This document shows, in pieces, positions 1-6,612 of a DNA stretch of 10,251 nucleotides. The notes beneath the pieces are model-generated. The model saw nothing but the letters and a program-made list of their open reading frames with translations, had not been told where the DNA came from and ran no database searches. A program made the translations under genes and the position numbers. The stretch covers positions 1 to 10,251 of the forward strand of contig CALKHY010000024.1 of assembly GCA_937988795.1 (NCBI GenBank), in the 5' to 3' direction. How positions within the stretch are numbered: position 1 is the first letter of the stretch; each line of letters opens with the position of its first letter. The DNA comes from an uncultured Candidatus Saccharibacteria bacterium (GTDB taxonomy: Bacteria > Patescibacteriota > Saccharimonadia > Saccharimonadales > UBA4665).

Positions 1-423
1 GGTGTCGGATTGCACGATCTCTTGGTGCACTGGGTAACCTATTTCGCTATTACTGAGTTTTATCGGGGCAAGGTCCAAGGATTTTTGCGAGAGGCGCTGG
101 ATCAGCCTGAAGAACAGGTTCCATATAATGGTTCGGGTTTCATGGTGAGCAGTCTGAAGCGGGCAATGGATATGATGGAGCGGAACTTCCAGCTGCCAGG
201 AGTGAATGAGGCGTTTGGCGGTTCAGAGTCAGTGGCGAGGATTGCGGCGCGCGGCATTCTTGGTGTCCTTAGGGTTAAACAAGGTGAGTGGGGCCCCTGG
301 AACGAACAAGACAGGACCGAGTTGGAGAAAATTCAACAGCAGGTAGATAGTCATCTACATACGATTGCCGAAATAATTGACTTACACCCCGACATTTTCC
401 CCGCCGTTTTGACTAACAAGTAA
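1..423 (+). CDS. Unrecognised protein, 5' end cut by window edge
   Basis: The frame is open from base 1 to a TAA at 421-423, so at least 140 codons are present and the start may lie upstream; a TTG at 10 is the first usual start inside the window but nothing supports it. The visible chain is soluble, with no membrane segment or signal peptide. It looks mostly helical, with an aromatic-rich opening (HWVTYFAITEFYRG), a run of basic and methionine residues (SLKRAMDMMER), and a C-terminal amphipathic helix around ELEKIQQQVDSHLHTIAEII. I recognise no family motif. It is separated from the trhO operon by almost 300 non-coding bases, so it is probably transcribed independently. Function unknown. Confidence 0.6.
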   Translation, partial: GVGLHDLLVHWVTYFAITEFYRGKVQGFLREALDQPEEQVPYNGSGFMVSSLKRAMDMMERNFQLPGVNEAFGGSESVARIAARGILGVLRVKQGEWGPWNEQDRTELEKIQQQVDSHLHTIAEIIDLHPDIFPAVLTNK

Positions 424-486
424 AGTAATTATGCAGCATGTCTTTCGTTCCTGATATCCAAGCTGACATAGGGCGTGGAGTCATAC

Positions 487-503
487 CTGTAAAGTAATTA
501 CAG
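487..503. promoter_or_regulatory. AT-rich dyad, possible operator
   Basis: CTGTAA and TTACAG form perfect 6-base arms around a 5-base centre (AGTAA). The core TAAAGTAATTA (490-500) also occurs at 421-431, where it overlaps the stop codon of the preceding gene. Two copies about 69 bases apart could bind a regulator, but in AT-rich DNA this may be chance. Confidence 0.25.
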
Positions 504-595
504 AAAATGTACAGCAATGAAGTAAAATGTTAAATTTTTAACACTAGGTCAATTTCTTTTTTGCTCCGTTTCGTTGTCTTTTTCTAATCCCGCGC

Positions 596-668
596 CATTC
601 CTGCGAAAGCGGAACCCAGTTGTTAAAGACCCTGTTTTTGCCCTAAATTCCCGCCTTCGCGGGAATAA
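596..668. repeat. REP-like imperfect inverted repeat
   Basis: The left arm (about 596-618, ATTCCTGCGAAAGCGGAA core) is an imperfect reverse complement of the right arm (about 647-668, ATTCCCGCCTTCGCGGGAAT). The right arm is itself a perfect hairpin with 8-bp arms at 647-654 and 659-666 and loop CTTC. The sequence type, ATTCCCGCGAAGGCGGGAAT, resembles dispersed palindromic intergenic repeats common in bacterial genomes. It lies just upstream of the trhO promoter. Confidence 0.55.
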
Positions 669-703
669 CGAGAGGGTGCCAAGTCGCTTTATTTGCCTAA
701 AAC

Positions 704-712
704 TGGTATAAT
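704..712 (+). promoter_or_regulatory. Extended -10 promoter of trhO operon
   Basis: TGGTATAAT is a perfect extended -10 element (TGnTATAAT), ending 8 bases before the ATG at 721. Transcription would be expected to start at or within a few bases of the ATG, giving a leaderless or nearly leaderless mRNA. No Shine-Dalgarno sequence is present. No good -35 is visible 17 bases upstream, which fits reliance on the extended -10. Confidence 0.7.
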
Positions 713-720
713 TACCTCTG

Positions 721-1620
721 ATGCAGAAGATATTACTCTACTACAAGTTTGCCCCGATTCCTGACCCGGAGGCTATCCGGCTGTGGCAGCGTACATTGTG
801 TGAAAAGCTGCATTTGCGCGGCCGCATTCTTATTTCCAAGCACGGCATAAACGGCACGGTTGGCGGCGACCTTGAAGACCTCAAGCAGTACGTCAAAACG
901 ACTAAAGAATATCCCGGGTTCAAAGACACGGTCTTCAAGTGGTCGGACGGCAGTCGCGAAGACTTTCCGCGCCTGAGCGTAAAAGTCCGCCCTGAGCTAG
1001 TGGCCTTTGGCGCGCCGGACGAAGTCAAAGTGGATGAGAACGGCGTGGTCGGCGGCGGCAAGCACCTCAAACCCGAAGAAGTGCACAAGCTGGTTGAAGA
1101 GCGCGGCGACGAGGTCGTTTTCTTTGACGGCCGGAATGCCTACGAGGCAGCCATCGGCAAGTTCAAAAACGCTGTCGTGCCCAACACTCGCACTACCCGC
1201 GACTTCATCAAAGAGTTGGAAAGCGGCAAGTACGATAACATCAAAGATAAGCCGGTCGTCACGTACTGTACCGGTGGTATTCGCTGCGAAATCTTAAGTG
1301 CGCTCATGAAAAAGCGCGGCTTTAAAGAGGTCTACCAGATCGACGGCGGCATCGTAAAATACGGCGAAAAGTACGGGGACGACGGCCTGTGGGAAGGCGC
1401 GCTGTACGTCTTTGACGGTCGCATGACCATGAAGTTCTCTGATAAGGCTAAGGATATCGGTGCCTGCATCCGTTGCCAGGGCAAGACCAGCAGCTACAAG
1501 AACTGCGCGAACCTCTCCTGCCGCAACCTCATCCTGATCTGCGAAAACTGCCAAACCGACAAGGATGTCTGCAGTGAAGCCTGCCAGGAGGCAATCAACG
1601 CCAAAGCTACTGCCGCCTGA
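721..1620 (+). CDS. trhO: tRNA uridine(34) hydroxylase, rhodanese family
   Basis: TrhO/YceA-type protein (299 aa), which in characterised bacteria makes 5-hydroxyuridine at the wobble base of certain tRNAs in an oxygen-dependent reaction. The N-terminal acylphosphatase-like domain carries the family signature [12 protein letters not shown] (38-49). A rhodanese domain follows, with the active-site loop CTGGIRCE (183-190, catalytic Cys183) and then the family-typical [12 protein letters not shown]. The C-terminal extension has four cysteine pairs (C249/C252, C262/C267, C274/C277, C284/C288), the usual metal-binding-looking tail. The length is normal for the family. The ATG at 721 is supported by the extended -10 box 8 bases upstream. 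It is the first gene of a likely operon, and its 3' end overlaps the deformylase gene by 56 bases. Confidence 0.93.
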   Translation: MQKILLYYKFAPIPDPEAIRLWQRTLCEKLHLRGRILISKHGINGTVGGDLEDLKQYVKTTKEYPGFKDTVFKWSDGSREDFPRLSVKVRPELVAFGAPDEVKVDENGVVGGGKHLKPEEVHKLVEERGDEVVFFDGRNAYEAAIGKFKNAVVPNTRTTRDFIKELESGKYDNIKDKPVVTYCTGGIRCEILSALMKKRGFKEVYQIDGGIVKYGEKYGDDGLWEGALYVFDGRMTMKFSDKAKDIGACIRCQGKTSSYKNCANLSCRNLILICENCQTDKDVCSEACQEAINAKATAA

Positions 1621-2290
1621 CCTTTACGACCTTACCGAGGCCGACAAGGAACGCGCTCTCCAGGAAGTAGGCCTGGGCATGCTCGCGCCTGATAGCCCGA
1701 TCCTCAACCAGCGCGCCAAGGAGGTTGATCCGGCTGCGATAACCTCGCCAAAGATGCAGGCTGTCATTGACCGGCTGCTCACGGTCGCCGGCAGCCAGCA
1801 AAAGCGGGATAAAAGCGGCAAAAAGAAACGCATGCTTGTCGGCTTGGCCGCACCGCAAATCGGCGAGCCGTGGCGCATTGTAGTAGTAGACACGAGAGTT
1901 ACCGCCGATCGCAAGCGCGCCGGGCGGCTGGAGTGCTTTATTAATCCCGAAATCATCTGGCGCTCGCGCGAAACCGAGGAAGGGCGCGAGGGCTGCTTTT
2001 CAGCCGGCCCGGTTTGGGGTTTGGTGCGCCGCGCCGTTGCGCTCAAAATGAGGGCGTTTACGCCAGACGGCAAGCAGGTTGAGCGCATTTTTGAAGGCTT
2101 TACCGCTCGTATCGTCCAGCACGAAATCGACCACCTGGATGGCCTTCGGTTCCCCGACCGCATCAAGAGCGACAAGAAACGTCATTGGGTTCACACTGAA
2201 GAGTTGCCATCATACCCCGAAAACATCCGCCGCTGGCCCCGCATCTGCACCCGTGAACGCTGGGATGCGTTCAAACAGGGTAAAATATAG
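1565..2290 (+). CDS. def: Peptide deformylase
   Basis: Removes the formyl group from the N-terminal methionine of new proteins. All three family motifs are intact: GLAAPQ (93-98, motif I), EGCFS (142-146, motif II) and HEIDH (186-190, motif III). This gives metal ligands Cys144, His186 and His190 and catalytic Glu187, so an active enzyme is expected. At 241 aa it is longer than the usual 160-190 aa. The extra parts are about 40 N-terminal residues, a basic insert before motif I ([10 protein letters not shown], 81-90) and a C-terminal tail rich in Trp, Arg and Lys after motif III. The ATG at 1565 lies inside trhO, with no well-spaced Shine-Dalgarno, so translation is probably coupled to trhO. 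The true start is uncertain and could be further downstream, because homology proper begins near residue 40. Confidence 0.92.
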   Translation: MSAVKPARRQSTPKLLPPDLYDLTEADKERALQEVGLGMLAPDSPILNQRAKEVDPAAITSPKMQAVIDRLLTVAGSQQKRDKSGKKKRMLVGLAAPQIGEPWRIVVVDTRVTADRKRAGRLECFINPEIIWRSRETEEGREGCFSAGPVWGLVRRAVALKMRAFTPDGKQVERIFEGFTARIVQHEIDHLDGLRFPDRIKSDKKRHWVHTEELPSYPENIRRWPRICTRERWDAFKQGKI

Positions 2291-2292
2291 AT

Positions 2293-3801
2293 ATGACCGA
2301 CGCTTTGGCTAAGAAGTTAAAAGAGCTGCCCAAGCAGCCCGGCGTATATTTTCATAAGGACGCCAAGGGCGAAATTATCTATGTCGGCAAGGCGGCGAAG
2401 CTGAACAACCGTGTACGGCAATATTTCCAAAAGAGCCGGGCGCGCGACCCTAAGACCGAAGCGCTGGTGGCCGAAATTGCGGACACTGACTGGATGGTGG
2501 TGGACGGCGAAATCGAGGCCTTGTTCTTGGAAGCCGAGATGATCAAGCGCTACATGCCGCGCTACAACATCCTGATGCGCGATGACAAAAGCATGGTATA
2601 CATTCGCATCGATTACGACAGCGACTACCCGACCGTCACTACTACCCGCCGGCCGCTCGATGATGGCGCGCGCTATTTCGGCCCGTATTTAAGTGCACTC
2701 AGCGTGCGGCAGGCGCTTAGGGTGCTGCGCCGGATCTTTCCATTTGCTGTGAAGCGCACGCCGGGGCAGAAGCGCGTGAGCCTGTATTACCATCTCGGGC
2801 TCGACCCAGGGCTTGAGGAGGGTAAGACGCCGCTCGAGGAGTATCGAGCAAACCTTCGCCGTCTGATGGCCGTTATCCAGGGCAAACGAAAAACCATCGA
2901 GCGCGAGCTGGAAAAAGAGATGAAGCAGCGCGCCAAAACGCAGGATTTTGAAGGCGCAGCCAAATTCCGTAACCAGCTTTTTGCCCTGCAGCGGCTCAGC
3001 ACGCAAGTAATCTTTGGCGACAAAGAATTTTTGGATATCTCCAAAGACCATGCGCTTAGTGAACTGGTTGAGCTGCTTAGTTTGGTTCGCTATCCAAAAC
3101 GCATTGAAGGCTACGACATCAGTCACATGCAAGGCACTGATGTAGTGGCCAGCATGGTGGTGTTTTCTAACGGCGTCAGCGATAAGGGCGAATACCGCAA
3201 ATTCAAGACCAAGAAGGACCAAAACAACGACTTCTACAACATGCACGAAACCATCAAGCGCCGCTTGAGCGAAAAGAATGTAAAGGCATGGGGGCTACCC
3301 GACTTGGTGCTAATTGACGGCGGCAAAGGCCAGCTGGACGCCGCAATCCGCGCGCGCGACGAGCAGGGCTACCAACGGATTCCGTTCATCGGCCTCGCCA
3401 AACGCGAAGAGCAGATTGTGATTAAGAAAGATGGATCCGGTGTGGTGCTGAACGAAAAGGCGCTCCACAAAATCGGCGGCTTCATGACCGAAAGCGAAGA
3501 ATTTTTACTTGTCAATATTCCTCACAACACCAATCTCGTCAAACTCCTCCAGCGCATCCGCGACGAATCGCACCGCTTTGCCGTGAGCTACCACTCCGCG
3601 CTCAAGCAAAAGCGCCAAACCGCAAGCATCCTCGACGACATCCCCGGCATCGGCCCAGCCACCCGCAAAAAACTCCTCCGCCACTTCGGCTCCCTGCGTG
3701 CCGTAATGCAGGCATCTGAAGCCGAGCTCGCAGCGGTTGTTGGCAAAGCGAAAGCTACGGCAATCTGCGCCGTAATCGCCCCCACTGCGCTGAAACGTTA
3801 G
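2293..3801 (+). CDS. uvrC: Excinuclease ABC subunit C (short form)
   Basis: Nuclease subunit of UvrABC nucleotide excision repair. The N-terminal GIY-YIG domain has GVY (17-19) and YVG (30-32), Arg40, and the acidic segment around GEIEALFLEAEMIK (72-85). A coiled UVR (UvrB-binding) segment spans about 200-236. The RNase H-like endonuclease half shows YDISH (Asp275), LIDGGKGQ (Asp342) and RDESHRFA (His427). A helix-hairpin-helix region (about 446-500, DDIPGIGPATRKKLL) ends the protein. At 502 aa it is about 100 residues shorter than the usual ~600, missing most of the linker between UVR and the RNase H-like domain. The whole chain has one cysteine (Cys492), so it cannot carry the four-Cys cluster site of E. 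coli UvrC. It begins 2 bases after the deformylase stop. A TAAAAT at 2281-2286, 6 bases before the ATG, might be an internal leaderless promoter. Confidence 0.95.
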   Translation: MTDALAKKLKELPKQPGVYFHKDAKGEIIYVGKAAKLNNRVRQYFQKSRARDPKTEALVAEIADTDWMVVDGEIEALFLEAEMIKRYMPRYNILMRDDKSMVYIRIDYDSDYPTVTTTRRPLDDGARYFGPYLSALSVRQALRVLRRIFPFAVKRTPGQKRVSLYYHLGLDPGLEEGKTPLEEYRANLRRLMAVIQGKRKTIERELEKEMKQRAKTQDFEGAAKFRNQLFALQRLSTQVIFGDKEFLDISKDHALSELVELLSLVRYPKRIEGYDISHMQGTDVVASMVVFSNGVSDKGEYRKFKTKKDQNNDFYNMHETIKRRLSEKNVKAWGLPDLVLIDGGKGQLDAAIRARDEQGYQRIPFIGLAKREEQIVIKKDGSGVVLNEKALHKIGGFMTESEEFLLVNIPHNTNLVKLLQRIRDESHRFAVSYHSALKQKRQTASILDDIPGIGPATRKKLLRHFGSLRAVMQASEAELAAVVGKAKATAICAVIAPTALKR

Positions 3802-4520
3802 TCAAACCGGCGGAAGCGGGAGGTTTTGAGGGTGTTAAGCGGCTGCCAGATGTCTTTGGCTTTCCGGTGCGTGAGAGTGCTGAGTTTGAGCAGGTTAATC
3901 ATGAGCATGCTGACGCCGGTGCAGAGCAGGGCTTTGATGAGCTGGCCGATGAGGTCACCAGGGACGTTGAGCGCCATGATAAGGCTTATTACGACCGAAA
4001 ACAGTACTAGCAAGATCCACCATTCGTTGGCATACACGCGGTTGTTAAGCTGCATGGCCAGACGAGAGCGGTTCCTCTGGTTTGCAACCAGTTTTTCCAA
4101 GATTTTATCTATTGTATCCGGATCCTTACCGCTGTAGTCGAGGCAATAGGAGATAAGGCGTTCATATTCGTGCTCGCCCTCGGCGGGCCTTCGTTGCCGG
4201 AAGCTCGCGGTCAGATAGTCGGCGCACATATCCTGGATGAGGTTACGGCTTTGTTCGGGCAGTTTTCTCGTTGCGACCAGAATGCCGAATATGGCGTTGG
4301 CCTCAGCGCGGATGATTTTGCTTAGCGCTTCAATCCTGCGTTTTTGCGCCGTCAGGATTGGCGTTATGAAAAAGCCATACATGAGCGCGGCGATGACGAG
4401 GAGTGTGGCGAGGGAGGGGTTGAATTGTTCGGTGACAGGCACGGCATACGCCAGCCCAAAAAAGGCTGCAAGCAGTATGAAGAAAAACCAACGCAGGCGA
4501 ATTTTGAGCAAAAGCGTCAT
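3798..4520 (-). CDS. Four-helix membrane protein, DUF4239/bestrophin-like layout
   Basis: 240 aa with two N-terminal membrane helices (about 9-27 and 36-54), a charged helical cytoplasmic middle (about 58-160), and two more membrane helices (about 166-184 and 190-212) followed by a basic tail. This 2 + soluble + 2 arrangement resembles DUF4239/bestrophin-like proteins, but I see no diagnostic motif, so the family is only a suggestion and the function is unknown. The start at 4520 is supported by an extended -10 (TGCTATGCT) 9 bases upstream, predicting a leaderless mRNA. The gene is convergent with uvrC: its stop (TAA, 3800-3798) overlaps the uvrC stop (TAG, 3799-3801). It is divergent from the aminopeptidase gene. 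Confidence 0.75.
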   Translation of the reverse strand: MTLLLKIRLRWFFFILLAAFFGLAYAVPVTEQFNPSLATLLVIAALMYGFFITPILTAQKRRIEALSKIIRAEANAIFGILVATRKLPEQSRNLIQDMCADYLTASFRQRRPAEGEHEYERLISYCLDYSGKDPDTIDKILEKLVANQRNRSRLAMQLNNRVYANEWWILLVLFSVVISLIMALNVPGDLIGQLIKALLCTGVSMLMINLLKLSTLTHRKAKDIWQPLNTLKTSRFRRFD

Positions 4521-4529
4521 GTTACTTTA

Positions 4530-4538
4530 AGCATAGCA
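4530..4538 (-). promoter_or_regulatory. Extended -10 promoter of the 4-TM protein gene
   Basis: Read on the minus strand, TGCTATGCT (4538 to 4530) is an extended -10 with TATGCT as the hexamer. Nine bases separate it from the ATG at 4520, so the transcript would start at or next to the start codon. No Shine-Dalgarno is present. Confidence 0.5.
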
Positions 4539-4583
4539 TACATAAGCAAGTTCGACCCCTGTCTGTTCTGCTCCTTCCAGCAG

Positions 4584-4666
4584 CCGTCATGCCGGGCTTG
4601 ATCCGACATCCAGATAGAAAAAGGAAAGAATTTAGACTAGATTCCGGGTCAAGCCCGGAATGACGG
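4584..4666. repeat. Dispersed-type inverted repeat, ~30-base arms
   Basis: The left arm (4584-4613, CCGTCATGCCGGGCTTGATC...) is an imperfect reverse complement of the right arm (4637-4666, ...AAGCCCGGAATGACGG). The 23-base AT/purine-rich centre contains no ORF. The arm type, CCGTCATTCCGGGCTTGACC, is a widespread intergenic palindrome in bacteria, similar to small non-autonomous repeats. It lies between two divergent promoters. In RNA it could form a long stem and block read-through in either direction, but no U-tract follows. Confidence 0.6.
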
Positions 4667-4721
4667 GGCTGGCAAATGGAGATTATGAAGTCGGAGCAGT
4701 TTGTGTGCCGGTGGAGTGTAG

Positions 4722-4727
4722 TATACT
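4722..4727 (+). promoter_or_regulatory. -10 box of the aminopeptidase gene
   Basis: TATACT ends 9 bases before the ATG at 4737, the same geometry as the other promoters here. A weak -35 (TTGTGT, 4701-4706) sits at 15-base spacing. A TG occurs at 4717-4718, but not at the exact extended -10 position. A leaderless mRNA is predicted. Confidence 0.5.
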
Positions 4728-4736
4728 GGTTTCGTC

Positions 4737-5966
4737 ATGAGCAACACGTTTGGGAGTGACTTTTTTAAGGGCAACCGCGAACGGCTGCGCCAGCTGTTTA
4801 CCGGCACTGCGCCGATTGTAATTACTGCGAACGTTTCGCTGCAGAAAAGCGGCGACGTTTCGTACACGTTTCATCAGGATCGCAACTTTTGGTATCTCAC
4901 CGGCCTAGACGAGCCCGGTATCGTACTCGTCATGGATAAGGGCAAGGAGTATCTCATCCTGCCTGAGCGCAGCCATGTGCTGGATGTATTCGAGGGCGAG
5001 TATTCGGACGACCGAATGCGCGAGATCTCTGGAATTGAGACCATTCTGCCCGCCAAGGAAGGATGGAAGCAGTTGAGCGCACGTCTGAAGCGCGCCCAGC
5101 ATGCCGCAACGCTCGCTGCAAGCCCGCCGTTTATCGATACCATAAGTATGGCGACAAACCCCGCCCGGCGCATGCTGATAGACCGGTTGAAAGAGATAAA
5201 GCCGGACATTGAGTTGCTAGACCTCCGTCCGCATTTAATGCGGATGCGCATGATTAAACAGGAGCCCGAAATCGCCGCTATCCAAAAAGCAATCGATATC
5301 ACTGTCGCATCCATTAAGGCAGCAACAACACCTGCCAAAATGGAGAAGTACCACTACGAGTACGAGCTAGAGGCCGAATTCGTGTATGGCGTAAAAAAGC
5401 GCGGCGCGACTTTGGCATTTGAGTCTATTGTCGCCGGCGGCAAGAATGCATGCATCATCCATTACATGGTAAACAATGCGCCGCTGGAAGATAATCAGCT
5501 GGTGCTCATGGACGTCGGCGCAGAAGTTGATCACTACGCGGCCGACCTGACTCGGACGTTCATCAAGGGTAATGCGAGCAAGCGGCAGCGCGCCGTTTTT
5601 GATGCCGTGAACGAGGCTGTAGAGTTTGAACTCTCACTCTTGAAGCCGGGCGTCAGCTTTAGTGACTGTGAAAAAGAACTTTGTCAGTTTGTAGGCGAAA
5701 AGTTGCGTGAACTGGGGCTTATCAAGAGTATTAGCGATGAAGCCATCAGGAAATACTACCCGCACGCCCCACATTATCTCGGGCTGGATGTGCACGACGT
5801 TGGTGATTACAAGGTGCCGCTGGAGCCGGGCATGGTGCTGACGGTTGAGCCGGGCATCCACATTCCCGAGGAGGAGATAGGTGTGCGGCTCGAGGAGGAC
5901 GTGCTCATCACGCCGGACGGCTGTGAGGTATTGAGTAAAAAGCTGCCGCGCGCGCTGGTTTGGTAA
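4737..5966 (+). CDS. pepP: Xaa-Pro aminopeptidase (M24, aminopeptidase P type)
   Basis: Cytosolic metallopeptidase that releases an N-terminal residue preceding proline. The N-terminal aminopeptidase P domain includes the family motif around FHQDRNFWYLTGL (45-57). The C-terminal pita-bread domain holds the five metal ligands: Asp259 (LMDVGAE), Asp270 (ADLTRTF), His346 (PHYLGLDVHD), Glu371 (EPGIHIP) and Glu386 (RLEED). Catalytic-type histidines are His242 (IIHYM) and His353. At 409 aa it is close to the E. coli PepP length. The ATG at 4737 is set by the -10 box 9 bases upstream; no Shine-Dalgarno. It seems to be a single-gene unit, since the next gene has its own extended -10. Assignment to M24 is secure; the exact substrate (Xaa-Pro versus another M24B specificity) is by similarity. 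Confidence 0.92.
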   Translation: MSNTFGSDFFKGNRERLRQLFTGTAPIVITANVSLQKSGDVSYTFHQDRNFWYLTGLDEPGIVLVMDKGKEYLILPERSHVLDVFEGEYSDDRMREISGIETILPAKEGWKQLSARLKRAQHAATLAASPPFIDTISMATNPARRMLIDRLKEIKPDIELLDLRPHLMRMRMIKQEPEIAAIQKAIDITVASIKAATTPAKMEKYHYEYELEAEFVYGVKKRGATLAFESIVAGGKNACIIHYMVNNAPLEDNQLVLMDVGAEVDHYAADLTRTFIKGNASKRQRAVFDAVNEAVEFELSLLKPGVSFSDCEKELCQFVGEKLRELGLIKSISDEAIRKYYPHAPHYLGLDVHDVGDYKVPLEPGMVLTVEPGIHIPEEEIGVRLEEDVLITPDGCEVLSKKLPRALVW

Positions 5967-5976
5967 GGTGTTCATG

Positions 5977-5985
5977 TGTTACAAT
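5977..5985 (+). promoter_or_regulatory. Extended -10 promoter of the YvlD-like/secG cluster
   Basis: TGTTACAAT matches TGnTACAAT, 13 bases before the ATG at 5999. Transcription would begin about 6-7 bases upstream of the start codon, leaving a very short leader without a ribosome binding site. Confidence 0.5.
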
Positions 5986-5998
5986 ACCGCTAACGATT

Positions 5999-6379
5999 AT
6001 GGAAAGAGGATTGCTTTATAGATTTTTGGTGCGGTGGGTGGTGTGCAGTCTCGGCCTCTGGATTGCGGCCGGGCTGCTGAGTGGCAATATTCAGTTTGAG
6101 ACAAGTGGAAGCAAGCTGGGTGCAGTAATTATCTCCGGTTTGGTGCTGGCAATTATCAACTCGGTAATCAAACCGCTGGTAGTGCTATTGAGCCTGCCTG
6201 CAATTTTGTTAACGCTCGGCCTTTTCATGGTTGTCATTAACGGCTTCTCGGTCCTGCTTGCCAGCATACTGTACGAACCCTTGCATATCGAGAACTTTTG
6301 GTATGCCATGCTTGCCGGAGTTATCATCGGGCTGGTAAACTATCTGGTAACAGCTATTTTGGAGACAAGAGAGACATGA
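5999..6379 (+). CDS. YvlD/PF04020-type small membrane protein (phage holin family 4 superfamily)
   Basis: A 126-aa, very hydrophobic protein with about four membrane helices (roughly 8-27, 38-56, 62-92 and 100-121). The pattern NSVIKPLVVLLSLPAILLTLGLF followed by a conserved Asn (residue 81) is typical of PF04020, a chromosomal membrane family of unknown role. The holin name is historical and there is no phage context here. The ATG at 5999 is preferred over an in-frame ATG/GTG further up because of the extended -10 at 5977-5985; the longer form would begin inside pepP. It ends in an ATGA overlap with secG, so the two are probably translationally coupled and share a membrane-biogenesis setting. 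Confidence 0.85.
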   Translation: MERGLLYRFLVRWVVCSLGLWIAAGLLSGNIQFETSGSKLGAVIISGLVLAIINSVIKPLVVLLSLPAILLTLGLFMVVINGFSVLLASILYEPLHIENFWYAMLAGVIIGLVNYLVTAILETRET

Positions 6380-6591
6380 GCATCTACAACTACATCACGA
6401 TCGGCTCGATGCTGCTGATGACGCTTCTCATTCTGGTGCAGACCCGGGGCGCTTCGCTGGGCGCCGGGCTGGGATCCGCAGGCGAAATCAACACCGAGCG
6501 TCGCGGCACCGAAAAGACTATCTATCAGCTGACCATTATCACTGCAATCGTCTTTGTCGGGTCGATACTTGTAGACATTCTAGTAGCGTAG
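6376..6591 (+). CDS. secG: Preprotein translocase subunit SecG
   Basis: A 71-aa SecG, the small accessory subunit of the SecYEG channel in the inner membrane. Two membrane helices (about 4-23 and 49-69) flank the conserved cytoplasmic loop with LVQTRGASLGAGLG (21-34) and the following EINTERRGTEK, which is the family signature. The length is normal for a short bacterial SecG. The ATG at 6376 overlaps the upstream TGA (ATGA), and a weak purine-rich stretch (GGAGACAAGAGAG) precedes it. A longer reading starting at 6298 would lie inside the neighbouring gene and add an unrelated sequence. The solute-binding protein gene follows 21 bases later and is probably cotranscribed. Confidence 0.93.
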   Translation: MSIYNYITIGSMLLMTLLILVQTRGASLGAGLGSAGEINTERRGTEKTIYQLTIITAIVFVGSILVDILVA

Positions 6592-6612
6592 GCGGGCAAT
6601 TCGGGGCGGCCT

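Larger units (their letters stand above)
424..703. other. Intergenic region with dyad and REP-like repeat
   Basis: This stretch between the first gene and the trhO promoter has no convincing ORF on either strand. It begins AT-rich, contains an 11-base direct repeat (TAAAGTAATTA at 421-431 and 490-500), has a pyrimidine-rich segment around 551-586, and ends in an inverted-repeat element (about 596-668). These parts are listed separately. Confidence 0.6.

Noticed and set aside
424..720. CRISPR array from repeated short words in the intergenic region
   Set aside because: Only two copies of an 11-base AT-rich word and one inverted repeat are present, with no regular repeat-spacer pattern and no cas genes in the window.
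741..1088. 115-residue reading frame on the minus strand inside trhO
   Set aside because: Antisense shadow of a well-supported gene, rich in Ser/Pro/Arg with no recognisable motif. The same applies to other antisense or out-of-frame readings within def, uvrC, pepP and the substrate-binding protein gene.
1618..1620. UGA recoding as glycine (Gracilibacteria/SR1 type code)
   Set aside because: TGA ends trhO and the YvlD-like gene at the expected family C-termini, and none of the recognised coding regions contains an internal TGA, so the standard stop meaning holds.
3826..4601. Plus-strand readings opposite the 4-TM protein gene
   Set aside because: They lie antisense to a frame with clear membrane helices and its own promoter, and contain scattered Met/Ser/Arg sequence with no motif.
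5960..5998. Longer N-terminus of the YvlD-like protein starting inside pepP
   Set aside because: The extra residues (MVRCSCVTIPLTI) do not belong to the family, and the extended -10 at 5977-5985 lies within this stretch, so ATG 5999 is preferred.
6298..6375. 26-residue N-terminal extension of SecG
   Set aside because: It lies entirely in the coding region of the upstream gene and reads as unrelated polar sequence. ATG 6376 gives a normal SecG and an ATGA overlap.
5999..6379. Phage origin suggested by the holin family name
   Set aside because: PF04020 proteins are mostly chromosomal membrane proteins, and the neighbours (pepP, secG) are housekeeping genes with no phage functions.
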